Below, piece by piece: positions 1 through 9,220 of a DNA stretch of 64,000 bases. Every line of letters begins with the position of its first letter. The stretch's first letter is position 1. Under the pieces are notes generated by a model, which saw only the letters and a program-made list of their open reading frames with translations, did not search any database and was not told where the DNA came from. The stretch is from positions 40,036-104,035 of the forward strand of contig CAMAWD010000012.1 of assembly GCA_945861785.1 (NCBI GenBank). The letters run 5' to 3'. A program made the position numbers and the translations under genes. This stretch comes from Rhodoferax sp. OV413 (GTDB lineage Bacteria > Pseudomonadota > Gammaproteobacteria > Burkholderiales > Burkholderiaceae_C).

Positions 1-1
1 C

Positions 2-715
2 AAGGCCGGCGACGCGGGCCTGTACGACCTGCTGCTGCACTCGCAGGACCGCTCGTACTCAGTGGGTGAATTGTTCGATTGGCTCGCCGGCAGCCCCGAC
101 ACCGGCGGGCATGGCATGCACCTGGCATTCACCGACGTGCAGCGCGGCCGCGCGCCCTACCTGCCGCACATGGTGCTCGGCCCCAGGCCGCCGGACCTCG
201 TCACCCGGTTGCGCCAGTTGCCGCTGCGCCGGCAGTACGAGATCGCCGAACTGCTGGTCGGCAACATCATCACGCACTCGCTGTACGTCACCCGCGATGC
301 CGCCTGCACCGCGCCGTACGGCGACCCCGCAAGCATCCCGTTTTATTTTCACGAGCCGATCACCGGCGAGATCATGGCCCAGGTGTTCGGCGCCAGCCGC
401 GGCCAGCCGTTCGTGCTCAACCACCAGCATTCGGGCGTGTCGGTGACCGTCGATCCGGGCCGCTACGGCGCGCAGATCCTGCGCCTGATCGACGGCGCGC
501 GCAGCTTCGGCGAGATCTTCGACCAGTTCCGCGCCCAGTGGCACGGCAAGGCGGCCGCCCCCGACAACGCAGCGCTGTTCGCCGACTTCAGGCCCAGCTA
601 CGACTGCCTGAACGCGCTCGAGCGCCTGTTGCTGCGGCACCCGTCGGCTGCGCAGGCGGCAGCCACTATCGGCCGTCAGACACCGAACACAACACCCATG
701 GGCCCACTCCCCTGA
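2..715 (+). CDS. SAM-dependent methyltransferase, C-terminal regulatory part (5' partial)
   Basis: The frame is already open at base 2, so the gene begins outside the window; the internal GTG at 62 is not a credible start. The visible 237 residues match the region downstream of the catalytic fold in class I methyltransferases that carry a methyltransferase regulatory domain: the EIAELLVGNIITHSLYV stretch, the FYFHEPITG stretch and the LNHQHSGVSV stretch. The catalytic SAM fold itself is not visible, so the substrate cannot be told. The last 20 or so residues (after LLLRHPS) look unlike the family and overlap, tail to tail, the final 40 bases of the minus-strand helicase gene. The native 3' end may therefore have been replaced when the neighbouring island arrived (inference). 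Confidence 0.7.
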   Translation, partial: KAGDAGLYDLLLHSQDRSYSVGELFDWLAGSPDTGGHGMHLAFTDVQRGRAPYLPHMVLGPRPPDLVTRLRQLPLRRQYEIAELLVGNIITHSLYVTRDAACTAPYGDPASIPFYFHEPITGEIMAQVFGASRGQPFVLNHQHSGVSVTVDPGRYGAQILRLIDGARSFGEIFDQFRAQWHGKAAAPDNAALFADFRPSYDCLNALERLLLRHPSAAQAAATIGRQTPNTTPMGPLP

Positions 716-3700
716 TGCGACGCATACGTCGCCCGCCCATGGTAGACAAACGGCGCCGCCTTCCCACCCGCCAGCCTCCCATCCCGCACGAACAGGTGAA
801 TGGCGATCCCGCGCCGCGCATGCTCGATGATCTCCCCGCCCCGCTTGCTGTCCGGCGTCGTCGCATTTTGGCTTTGCCAACGGAAATGGTGCTCGTCGAT
901 CCAGTGGTCCAGGTACTTGTGCTCTTGGGCCTTGCCCTGCTTGTTCAGGGTCACCAGCAGTACATGCGCATTTTTGTCGTTCAGCGTCACATGCCCGACG
1001 TTCCAATTGCCCGGGTTGAATTTTTCCCCGAACAGCCCGGGAATCTCTTCGCGCTGGAATGTCTGGCCGATGGCCAGGTCCAGCGGGTCGACCACGCCGC
1101 GCAGGCGCGCCAGTGTGCGCATCGCGTCGGTGGCCGGCATGTCCTCGTAGGCCGGATTGTTGGCCTTCAGCACGTACTGCCCATCGCGGGTCTTGGTCAC
1201 CACACGCAGCAGGTACTGGTTGTCGCCGGCCTCGTCTTGCCGCTCGATGGCCACCACATTGCCTGTGATGGAGCCGGCGCGCGTCGGGCTGATCAGCTCC
1301 AGCAGCAGGTAATCGCCGTCGCGCACCGGATTCTTGCCACCGTCCATGGAATTGCCGGTGGCGCGCGCGATGAAGTGGCGGCTCGGGTCCAGCGGCCCGT
1401 AGGAATTCGGTAACACGCGGTGTTCTTCGGAGTCGGTGCGCCCGGTCTTGAAGTGCCCGCAAGCGATCTTCAGGTTCGGGAAGTAGGGCAACTCCCCGGT
1501 GTCGCGCTGCCGGGTTGGGAACGGCACCACGTTGTTGCCCACCGGCTGGGGTTCCAGTCGCACCTCGTAGGCGGCCAGGCGGTAGTCCACCAGTTCCTGC
1601 AACATCGCGGCCAGGGCGGGCACCATCCCCGCCGGCACGCTCTCCGCCAGCGCGAAGGTGGTTCCTTCCAGCCTGAAGGGCGCCGCCGTGCCGAGCGGCC
1701 GGTTCCCGCCGGCCCAGGCATTGACCGGGTTGGCGCGCCAGTAGCGAGCCCACGCAGCGTCCGTGGCGGCAAGAGCGCGCACTTCGTCGGGCAGGTCGGC
1801 CAGCAAGGGCCGGCGCCGCTCCATCACGCCGCGAGACCGCTGCGCCAGCGTGCTCAGCGGCACCGCCTGCCGAAGCCCGTCGAGCTCCAGCAGTGCCTCC
1901 AGCAACACCATCTTGAAGCTCCGGGTCATCGCCGTGACCTCGACCTCGCGCAGCAGGGCCTTGAATTGCAGCGGCACTGCCGCTTCCTGCTCGGTCAGGT
2001 CGCCCATCTCACGCACCAGCGCGAACCACTGCCCGGCCTGTAGCCGCATGGCCTGCACGCTGCTGCCTGCACGGTAGAACTCGCTGAGTGTTGGTCGCCG
2101 CCCCAGCACGTCGCGCAGCGCTTCATAGTCCTTTTGCGGACCGGTGCTGTCCAGCGACTTCAGGAAGGCGATGATGACCAGGTCGTAATTGACGTAACAA
2201 CCCGCCGGCAGGTCCAGCGCCTGCCGCTCTGCCTTGCGCGCGAACGCCGCCAATGCCTTGTAGGTGGCGCCCACACCAAACAGCGCCTGCGGCTTTTGCA
2301 GAAAACTGTGGTGGTTGCCGATGAAGTCCAGCACCACCAGCTGCTGCTTGCCTTCGCTGCGCCGCAGACCGCGGCCCAGCTGCTGCAGGAAGAGGATCTT
2401 CGATTCGGTGGGCCGCAGCATCATCACCGTGTCGATGCTGGGCAGGTCGACACCTTCGTTGAACAGGTCGACCGAGAACACCACCTGCAGCGTGCCGGCA
2501 TGCAGCTGCTCCAGCGCTTGCGCCCGGCCCAGCGTGGAGCCTGCGTACACCGCAGCCGCCGACACGCCATTGCGTGTGAATTGTTCGGCCATGTAGTCGG
2601 CATGCCGTGTCGAGACGCAGAACGCCAGCGTGCGCTGCTGCGCCTTGGCACGCCACTCCCGCAAGGCATGGCGCGCGCGTGCCAGCGTGGCCAGCTTGTT
2701 GGACAGCTGCTCGGGGTCGAAGCGGCCATTGCGCCAGGGCACTTCGTTGTAGTTGACCGACTCGTCCTGGATGCCGTGGTAGTGAAACGGCGCCAGCAAC
2801 CCGGCCTGGATACCCGCGAACAGATGGCAGCTGTAGACCAGGTTGTCGTCGCACAGCGAAAGGATGTCGGACTGGTCGGTGCGGTCCGGCGTGGCCGTCA
2901 GCCCCAGCAGGAACGCGGGTGCGAAGTGGGTCAGCAGCCGCCGATAGGTACCGGCGGCGGCGTGGTGGAATTCATCGACCACCACATAGTCGAAGTGCTG
3001 CGGCGCGAAGCGCTCCAGGTGCTCGGCCCGCGCCAAGGTCTGCACCGATGCGCACAACACGTCGACATCGGCATCGCGGCTGCGGCCGGTGTAGTAGCCC
3101 ACGCGCTTGCGCGGCAGGATGCGCAGGAAGGTCGCCGCGGCCTGGCCCAGGATCTCTTCGCGGTGCGCGACGAACAGGATGCGCCGCGCACCCATGCGCA
3201 CGGCATCGAAGGCGGCCAGCCAGGTCTTGCCCAGGCCCGTGGCCAGCACCACCAGGCCGCGCCGGTAGCCGGCGTCTCGGCTGGCGGCCAGCGCTGCCAG
3301 CGCGTCGTGCTGGACCGTCGAGGGTTCGGGCGGCGCCTCCTGTTCATGGCTGCCCGGCGCGACCGATCGCGTGGGCAGTAGCCGCCGCTGTTCGTAGGCC
3401 TCGATCCAGGCGTCGGACAGCGCCACCGTCTTCGGGTGGCCGAACAGTTCCTCGAAGCGCTGCCGTGCTTCCAGAAAACCGGCGTCGCCAGGATAGACGA
3501 CCCGGTAGTTCCACTCCAGACCGTCCTGCAGCGCCTGCCGGCTGATGTTGCTGGAGCCGACGAACGCGGCGCCCGCCACCAGCACCTGCTGCTCCAGCCG
3601 GGCGAAGAGGTAGGCCTTGAGATGGAAGCTGCCCTCCTGCGTCGTGTAAACACGCACCTCGGCGCCCCTTTCCTGCAGGAGCAGCAGCAGGCGCAGCGCC

Positions 3701-4413
3701 TCGGGGTCGGTGATGTCGAGGTAGTCACTGGTGAGCACGCGCACGCGCCGCGGCGCACCGTCATCGACCATCGACACCAGGTCGGGCATCAGCAGCCGCA
3801 GCCCCGTGGTCTTGACGAACGCGATGGCCAGATCCGTCTGCGTAGCCCAGGTGAAGGCTTGCGACAGGTGCGGTAGGAAGTGGTCGTCGGCGCCGCCCGT
3901 CACCAGCCGCTGCTGGCTCGGCGCAGGACGGCGCGTGGCCAGCACATTGGTCCAGCGCTCGGTGCGGTCGGGCCGCTGGTCGTCGGTGAGCCACACGTCG
4001 ATGGGGTGGGTATCGGGCCATGCGCCGAACCACTGGCGCAGCGCGGTCCACAGCCGCACCAAGGTGTCGGGCATCGCGGCCAGGGGCACGTGCAGCAGGC
4101 TGGCGCAGCACCAGATGCCGTCGAACTGCGCCACCTCGTCGACATCCTCGAACCGCCGGGCCGCGACCTCGAACCCGCAGTGGGCGCTGGCCAGCCGTGC
4201 CAGCTCGGCGGACGCATCGAAGGCGGTAACCCGGAACCCGGCCTCGAAGAAGGCTTTTGCGTCTCGGCCGGACCCGCAGCCAGCATCGAGGATGTGGCCG
4301 CCAGGGGGGAGCTGTGCGATGAAGCGCTGGCGGATGGGGGCCATGTCCACGCCGACGGTCGAGCTGAAGAACTCGGCCGCGAACTGGGTGTAGTAGTGGT
4401 GGGTGGGGTCCAT
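676..4413 (-). CDS. Methyltransferase / PLD-nuclease / SF2 helicase / S24 peptidase / DUF3427 fusion protein
   Basis: A 1245-residue multidomain protein that probably acts on DNA. Domains in order: a class I SAM-methyltransferase N-terminus with DAGCGSGRDAKAF near residues 43-55; a PLD-like nuclease half-site with FHLKAYLF near 263-270 and VGSSNIS near 285-291; an SF2 helicase with ATGLGKT, DEFHHA and the motif VI stretch QQLGRGLRR; a LexA/S24-like peptidase segment with GNSMDGG and a YLLRVVTK lysine stretch; and a DUF3427-type end with HFRWQSQNATTPDS and IHLFVR. The methyltransferase part looks about 45 residues short between LWTALR and WFGAWP, so it may be inactive. I chose ATG 4413 (MDPTHHYYTQF) over an upstream in-frame GTG at 4440. 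The ATPase gene upstream runs the same way. Domain assignments are from motif recognition; a defence role is inference. Confidence 0.85.
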   Translation of the reverse strand: MDPTHHYYTQFAAEFFSSTVGVDMAPIRQRFIAQLPPGGHILDAGCGSGRDAKAFFEAGFRVTAFDASAELARLASAHCGFEVAARRFEDVDEVAQFDGIWCCASLLHVPLAAMPDTLVRLWTALRQWFGAWPDTHPIDVWLTDDQRPDRTERWTNVLATRRPAPSQQRLVTGGADDHFLPHLSQAFTWATQTDLAIAFVKTTGLRLLMPDLVSMVDDGAPRRVRVLTSDYLDITDPEALRLLLLLQERGAEVRVYTTQEGSFHLKAYLFARLEQQVLVAGAAFVGSSNISRQALQDGLEWNYRVVYPGDAGFLEARQRFEELFGHPKTVALSDAWIEAYEQRRLLPTRSVAPGSHEQEAPPEPSTVQHDALAALAASRDAGYRRGLVVLATGLGKTWLAAFDAVRMGARRILFVAHREEILGQAAATFLRILPRKRVGYYTGRSRDADVDVLCASVQTLARAEHLERFAPQHFDYVVVDEFHHAAAGTYRRLLTHFAPAFLLGLTATPDRTDQSDILSLCDDNLVYSCHLFAGIQAGLLAPFHYHGIQDESVNYNEVPWRNGRFDPEQLSNKLATLARARHALREWRAKAQQRTLAFCVSTRHADYMAEQFTRNGVSAAAVYAGSTLGRAQALEQLHAGTLQVVFSVDLFNEGVDLPSIDTVMMLRPTESKILFLQQLGRGLRRSEGKQQLVVLDFIGNHHSFLQKPQALFGVGATYKALAAFARKAERQALDLPAGCYVNYDLVIIAFLKSLDSTGPQKDYEALRDVLGRRPTLSEFYRAGSSVQAMRLQAGQWFALVREMGDLTEQEAAVPLQFKALLREVEVTAMTRSFKMVLLEALLELDGLRQAVPLSTLAQRSRGVMERRRPLLADLPDEVRALAATDAAWARYWRANPVNAWAGGNRPLGTAAPFRLEGTTFALAESVPAGMVPALAAMLQELVDYRLAAYEVRLEPQPVGNNVVPFPTRQRDTGELPYFPNLKIACGHFKTGRTDSEEHRVLPNSYGPLDPSRHFIARATGNSMDGGKNPVRDGDYLLLELISPTRAGSITGNVVAIERQDEAGDNQYLLRVVTKTRDGQYVLKANNPAYEDMPATDAMRTLARLRGVVDPLDLAIGQTFQREEIPGLFGEKFNPGNWNVGHVTLNDKNAHVLLVTLNKQGKAQEHKYLDHWIDEHHFRWQSQNATTPDSKRGGEIIEHARRGIAIHLFVRDGRLAGGKAAPFVYHGRATYASHQGSGPMGVVFGV

Positions 4414-4564
4414 TCCCGGCGATGGCGTGATGGGTGCCACTTGCGCTGGCAGCTTACCAGGTGAAGCGGAGGCGGATGCGCAGCCGCTGACCGACAGGAT
4501 TTCGCTGCGATGGTTTGCCTACATGCAACACACGAATGCCACGCTCTCGGCGCGCTCAATAACA

Positions 4565-5776
4565 CTAGCCCTTGGAAGTACTCGGAATGCCCTGGTCATT
4601 GCCGGTATTCATCACGTAGTTGCGGATCAAGTACCCATTGAACATGGGAACAGTGAACGCGATATCGCCATGCGATGGGCTGTAGATCATTCCCTTGCTG
4701 ATGATCTGCGAACGGCGAGGGCCGAGGCTTTGATGTGTCTCGCCCAACGCGGCGGCAATGTCTGATGATCGATACGGACCGGGGCCCAACTGCGCCATGG
4801 CAATGACGTACTCACGCTCCTTCGGTGTAAGCCGATCAAACCGCACCTTGAAGAAACCGTCATCCAGGCGACGGGTAGCGTGTCCTGCAGCGGCCGTGGC
4901 ATCGGCGAGTTCTATCTGCTGTCCCTGCGCGATGTTCCAGCACTGGTAGCCCCATTCTTGAAGGAAGTACGGGTAGCCATTGGTTCTTTGCACGATCTCG
5001 TTCAAGGCTTCTTCACTGATTCGCTCGCCCTCGTCTTCGACGGGCTGTCTGATGGCGGTTCTCGCGTCGTTGCTCAGCAGCGGGCCTACGGCCGAATAGT
5101 TGAACAGTCGCTCCGCGTAAGACTTTGCGTCGCCCGACAACGCCGCAACCTGCGGCAGGCCAGCACCAAAAAACAGTACTGGAAGGTCCTTTTGACTTAT
5201 CTTGTGCAGCGCCACGATCAGCGCGGCGAGGTCGGCCTGGCGCAAGTACTGAACCTCATCGATGAGCAGCGTCCATGCTTTGCCTGCAGCTTTGGCGGCT
5301 TCCCCGATACGGACAAACAACTCAGGCAGGTCGCTTTCCAGATCGCCGCTGTCGGCCACCCCGACTTCAGGATCAACCGACATCGAAACGTCGCCGTAGG
5401 ACAAATTGAAAATTGACGCGAACGAACGAAGCGCGCGAAGTGCCTGATGCGCTTTTGCCTTCGCTTGCGCACTTGACGACAGTTTTCGAAGGGCCTGGTT
5501 GATCTTTGGAACAAGCAACTCGCTGAGGGATTTGACTTCCGGCGCCTCAATGAAAGAAGTGATGTGCCCAGCGTGTTCGGCCATTTCTTCGATCTTGTTG
5601 AGCAGCACAGTCTTGCCGACGCCTCGCAAACCGAGCAACATCTGTGATCTGTTCGGCTTGCCGATCAAAGCCCGTTTAACAGCGATCTCCGCGTCCTGCA
5701 GGATCGTCTCCCGACCGGCGAGCTCCGGAGGTCGAGATCCCGCACCCGGAGCAAATGGGTTTCTTACTGGGTCCAT
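4565..5776 (-). CDS. AAA/STAND-type ATP-binding protein
   Basis: A 403-residue P-loop ATPase. The N-terminus has RNPFAPGAGSRPPELAGRE, typical of the AAA_16/archaeal-ATPase-like group. Walker A GLRGVGKT is at residues 49-56 and Walker B LLIDEVQ lies near residue 170. The C-terminal third (RLTPKEREYVIAMAQLG followed by SSDIAAALGE) resembles a winged-helix module, suggesting a regulator or a switch rather than a metabolic enzyme. ATG 5776 follows a plausible ribosome site (AAAGGGGC). It precedes the helicase fusion by about 150 bases on the same strand, so the two may form a module. Codon use is less GC-biased than the neighbours, which suggests transfer. The function is not established from sequence. 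Confidence 0.8.
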   Translation of the reverse strand: MDPVRNPFAPGAGSRPPELAGRETILQDAEIAVKRALIGKPNRSQMLLGLRGVGKTVLLNKIEEMAEHAGHITSFIEAPEVKSLSELLVPKINQALRKLSSSAQAKAKAHQALRALRSFASIFNLSYGDVSMSVDPEVGVADSGDLESDLPELFVRIGEAAKAAGKAWTLLIDEVQYLRQADLAALIVALHKISQKDLPVLFFGAGLPQVAALSGDAKSYAERLFNYSAVGPLLSNDARTAIRQPVEDEGERISEEALNEIVQRTNGYPYFLQEWGYQCWNIAQGQQIELADATAAAGHATRRLDDGFFKVRFDRLTPKEREYVIAMAQLGPGPYRSSDIAAALGETHQSLGPRRSQIISKGMIYSPSHGDIAFTVPMFNGYLIRNYVMNTGNDQGIPSTSKG

Positions 5777-5841
5777 GCCCGCCCCTTTGGTTGAAATCTA
5801 TTAATTGATATGGCAGTATATATAAACTTCAATAGACATGG

Positions 5842-6270
5842 TTATCCTTTGGTAGAGTCCGCCTTGGTGCGTACGATCTGGCTACTCAGGTACAGAACCG
5901 GAATGCCCAGCAACCCTTCCTTCACGAGGTACAACCCGTTCATGATTCTGCCGGTGCGCCCATTGCCATCGTAGAACGGATGGATACTCTCGAACTGGTG
6001 ATGAATGAGCGCCATCTTGATCAGCGGATCCACGGCCATCAGTTCGTCCTGGTCGATGAAGCGCTCCAGGTCGCGCATGAGCGTTGCGATGTCGGCCGGG
6101 TTGGCAAACGATTCGGGGTGAACATCGTCCTTGAACAACCCGTCATGGGTGGTGACGATGTTCTCGATTTCGGAGCTGTCCTTGGCCTCCTGCAGACCCA
6201 GGGTGTTGATCGGGATGCCTTGGTTCGGCATGGACCCTGCCAGGCCCTTGAGTTCGGCCAGGCGCGTGAC
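5842..6270 (-). pseudogene. fic remnant, truncated at both ends
   Basis: Encodes the core of a Fic-type AMP/nucleotide transferase: the inhibitory-helix motif SSEIEN (S/TxxxE[G/N] pattern) and the active-site loop HPFYDGNGRTGR are both intact. Homology starts abruptly at LAELKG just behind the stop codon of the upstream carboxylase gene, in the same reading frame, so roughly the first 100 residues of a normal Fic protein are missing. At the other end the protein stops right after IVRTKAD, where family members run on for more than 100 residues. The break coincides with the AT-rich spacer in front of the AAA ATPase gene. It looks like a fic gene cut by two recombination events. A short expressed product from ATG 6231 (129 aa) cannot be excluded. 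Confidence 0.8.
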
Positions 6271-8106
6271 TCACCAGGCGTCGATCGCCGGCACATGCGG
6301 CAACGCGCTGCGCTGCGCCGCCGACTCCAGCGCCCCCACCAGCCAGTCGCGGCTGTGCGCCGGGTCGATCACCGCGTCGATCTCCAGCGTGGCCGCCATG
6401 TTGATCGCGCTGCCCATGTCGTAACGCGCCTGCACCAGTTGTGCGAACAGCGCATCGCGTTGCGGCCCTTCGGGCACGGCTTCGAGCTCTTTGCGAAAGC
6501 CGAGCCGCACATAACCCTCCAGGCCCATACCGCCGAATTCGCCGGTCGGCCAGGCGGCCATCAGCATTGGTTCGTGGAACCCTCCGGCGGCCATGGCCAT
6601 GGCACCCAGGCCATACCCCTTGCGCAGCACGATGGCCGCAAACGGCACGCGCAGGTGTGCTGCGGCGATGAACATGCGGCTCACATGGCGCACCTGGGCC
6701 TGTTCCTCGATCTCCGGGCCGACCATGAAACCCGGCGTGTCGATCAGGCTCACCAGCGGCAGGCCATGCGCATTGCACAGCTGCATGAAACGCGCCGCCT
6801 TGTCGGCCGCGTCGGCGTCGATGGCACCACCGAGGTGCAGCGGGTTGTTGACCAGCAGGCCGATGGCGCGGCCTTCGATGCGTGCCAACGCGGTGTGGAT
6901 ACCCAAGCCGAACCCGCTGCGCAACTCCAGCAGGCTGCCCTGGTCGACCAGGCCGGCCATGGCCTGGCGCGTGTCGTAGGCGCGCAAACGGTTTTCAGGC
7001 ACGACATGGCGCAGCGCCGCCGGGTCGGGGGCGAGCCAGTCCTTGACCCGCCCTTGAAAAAAGGACAGGTAGCGGCACGCCGCCAGCACCGCCTGCTCCT
7101 CGTCGTCCACCAGCAGGTCGATCACGCCATTGGTGAACTGCACCGGGCTGGGGCCGATCTGCTCGGGCGTGTAGACCCCCAGCCCGCCACCCTCGACCAT
7201 CGCCGGCCCGCCCATGCCGATGTTGCTGCCCCGTGTGGCGATGACCACGTCGCAGCATCCCAGCAGCGCGGCATTGCCGGCAAAACACCGGCCCGCCACC
7301 ACACCCACCACCGGCACTTGGCCGTTGAGGCGTGCAAAGCTGGCGAAGGTCGGCACGAACAAACCGGCCACGGTCGGCACGTCCACGTCGCCCGGCCGGC
7401 CGCCACCACCCTCGGCGAACAGCACCACCGGCAGCTTGTTGGCCAGCGCGATGCCGAGCATGCGGTCGGTCTTCTGGTGGTTGCGCTTGCCCTGTGTGCC
7501 GGCCAGCACGGTGGCGTCGTAGGACATCACCACGGCGCGCGCCTTCCCGGCGCCGAACAACCTGCCGTTGATGCTGCCGATGCCGGTGACCATGCCGTCC
7601 GCCGGCGTATTGCGCACCAGGTCGTCGGCGCTGCGGCGGGTGCTCTGGGCCGCCACCGCGAGCGCGCCATATTCCAGAAAACTGCCGTCGTCGCACAGGT
7701 CGGCAATGTTCTCGCGCGCCATGCGCAGGCCCAGGGCGTGGCGTTTGGCCATCGCCTCTGGCCGGCTGGTGTCAAAGGTGAAGGCATGGCGGTCGACGAC
7801 GCGCTGCAAGTCGGGCCGCGAGGCGCCGGATGGCAACGCCGGCGCCGCCACCGGCTCGGGCACCCCGGCGGCGGCCTGCGCACCCGGGGCGAGGGCTTCG
7901 ACCCGCAACAGGATGTCGCCTTCGGCGGCGGTTTCACCCGCCGCAAAGAAACACTCGCACACGCGACCCGCGTGGGGTGCGCGCACCTCGTGCTCCATCT
8001 TCATGGCTTCGACGATGACCAGCACATCGCCGGCGCGCACCGTGTCGCCGGGGTTCACATGCCACACCACGATCTGGCACTGCAGGGGGGAAGGGATATC
8101 GGACAT
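6271..8106 (-). CDS. Acyl-CoA carboxylase, fused biotinyl and carboxyltransferase domains
   Basis: 611 residues. An N-terminal biotinyl/lipoyl domain carries the biotinylation motif EAMKMEHEV near residue 37. A linker rich in Ala and Pro leads into a full two-lobed carboxyltransferase (N lobe with MSYDATVLAGTQG, C lobe with LVSLIDTPGFMVGPEIEE). It would accept carboxyl groups from a biotin carboxylase and transfer them to an acyl-CoA; the substrate (propionyl-, methylcrotonyl- or geranyl-type) cannot be read from the sequence. No biotin carboxylase gene is in the window. The open frame continues upstream to 8508, but ATG 8106 opens the biotinyl domain cleanly and the extra residues are antisense to the asparaginase gene, which diverges from it. 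Confidence 0.85.
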   Translation of the reverse strand: MSDIPSPLQCQIVVWHVNPGDTVRAGDVLVIVEAMKMEHEVRAPHAGRVCECFFAAGETAAEGDILLRVEALAPGAQAAAGVPEPVAAPALPSGASRPDLQRVVDRHAFTFDTSRPEAMAKRHALGLRMARENIADLCDDGSFLEYGALAVAAQSTRRSADDLVRNTPADGMVTGIGSINGRLFGAGKARAVVMSYDATVLAGTQGKRNHQKTDRMLGIALANKLPVVLFAEGGGGRPGDVDVPTVAGLFVPTFASFARLNGQVPVVGVVAGRCFAGNAALLGCCDVVIATRGSNIGMGGPAMVEGGGLGVYTPEQIGPSPVQFTNGVIDLLVDDEEQAVLAACRYLSFFQGRVKDWLAPDPAALRHVVPENRLRAYDTRQAMAGLVDQGSLLELRSGFGLGIHTALARIEGRAIGLLVNNPLHLGGAIDADAADKAARFMQLCNAHGLPLVSLIDTPGFMVGPEIEEQAQVRHVSRMFIAAAHLRVPFAAIVLRKGYGLGAMAMAAGGFHEPMLMAAWPTGEFGGMGLEGYVRLGFRKELEAVPEGPQRDALFAQLVQARYDMGSAINMAATLEIDAVIDPAHSRDWLVGALESAAQRSALPHVPAIDAW

Positions 8107-8221
8107 GGCTGCATTTTGCGACTCGGGCCACAGGCTCCGGGTCAATCCCGCGACAGCGCGTGGTCGCCGTGCAGAAGGCCAGGGAACTGGGCTGCAGCGA
8201 CCAGCAGGCAGAATGCAAGCC

Positions 8222-9220
8222 ATGAACCTCACGCCCCTCATAGAACTCAGCCGCGGCGGCACTCCCGAGTGCCTGCATTTTGGCGCTGTTGCCGTGGTCA
8301 ATCGCCACGGCAAGCTCACGGCCCATGCCGGCGACGCCCACTGGCTCACCTTTTCGCGTTCCACGCTGAAGGCGCTGCAGGCCTTGCCCTTCATGCAGGC
8401 CGGCGGAGCGGCACATTTCGGTTTCGGCCCGCAGCAAGTGGCAATGCTGTGCGCCAGCCACAACGGCGAAGACAAACACGTGGCGCAGACCCAGACCATG
8501 CTCGGCAAGGCGGGCCTGGACTACAAGGCCCTGCGCTGCGGCTGCCATGTGCCGAGCATTTTCGGCACGCTGGAGAAGTCCCCGCCGGCGGGTTACCAAT
8601 ACGACGAACGCCACAACAACTGCAGCGGCAAACACGCAGGTTTCCTGGCGTACTGCGTGCAGCATGGCCTGTCGCTGGACGACTATATCGACCCGGCCCA
8701 CCCGCTGCAGGTGGCCATCCGGCGCAACGTGGCACGGGCCACCGACATGGATCCGGCCGATTTCAAAATGGGCATCGACGGGTGCTCGGCCCCGAACTAT
8801 GCGCTGCCGCTGGCCAATCTCGCGCTGGGGTATGCGCGCCTGGCCAGTGGCGCGCAGGACGGCGAGTTCGGCGCCAGTTTTGCATTGCTCGGGGAGGCCA
8901 TGACGGCCCACCCCGACCTTGTCTCGGGCACCGGCCGCAATGACCTCGCGTTCATGCAGGCCGGGCGTGGCGACTGGGTCACCAAGGTGGGCGCGGACGG
9001 CGTCCAGGTGGTGGGCAGCAAGAGCCGGGGCGAGGCTTTTGCCATCAAGATCATCGATGCCAACAAGCCGGCGCTTTTCGCCGCCACGGTCGAGGTGCTG
9101 GAGCAGCTGGGCTGGATGGACGACGCACAACGCGCGGAGCTGCGTGTCTGGCGCGCCCAGGAAATCCGCAACGCACGGGGCCTGCTGGTGGGTGAACGCA
9201 AGCCGGTGTTCAGCTTGTAG
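8222..9220 (+). CDS. L-asparaginase II family protein
   Basis: 332 residues matching the Rhizobium etli-type asparaginase family (PF06089), which is unrelated to E. coli AnsA/AnsB. Conserved stretches include VVNRHGKL near the N-terminus, the CASHNGED motif, HNNCSGKHAGFL and GIDGCSAPNYALPL. The family hydrolyses asparagine to aspartate and ammonia. ATG 8222 was chosen because it opens directly into the conserved MNLTPLIELSRGG start. The gene diverges from the carboxylase gene and lies 220 bases upstream of a peptide-type ABC transporter operon on the same strand. A shared role in scavenging organic nitrogen is plausible but is inference. Confidence 0.85.
   Translation: MNLTPLIELSRGGTPECLHFGAVAVVNRHGKLTAHAGDAHWLTFSRSTLKALQALPFMQAGGAAHFGFGPQQVAMLCASHNGEDKHVAQTQTMLGKAGLDYKALRCGCHVPSIFGTLEKSPPAGYQYDERHNNCSGKHAGFLAYCVQHGLSLDDYIDPAHPLQVAIRRNVARATDMDPADFKMGIDGCSAPNYALPLANLALGYARLASGAQDGEFGASFALLGEAMTAHPDLVSGTGRNDLAFMQAGRGDWVTKVGADGVQVVGSKSRGEAFAIKIIDANKPALFAATVEVLEQLGWMDDAQRAELRVWRAQEIRNARGLLVGERKPVFSL

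Noticed and set aside
59..1753. Long plus/minus overlapping frames opposite the helicase fusion
   Set aside because: High-GC shadow frames: Arg/Pro/Ala-rich products with no motif, antisense to a gene with clear domains.
5980..8943. 987-codon plus-strand frame opposite the carboxylase
   Set aside because: His/Gln/Arg-rich shadow of the carboxylase gene, no family resemblance.
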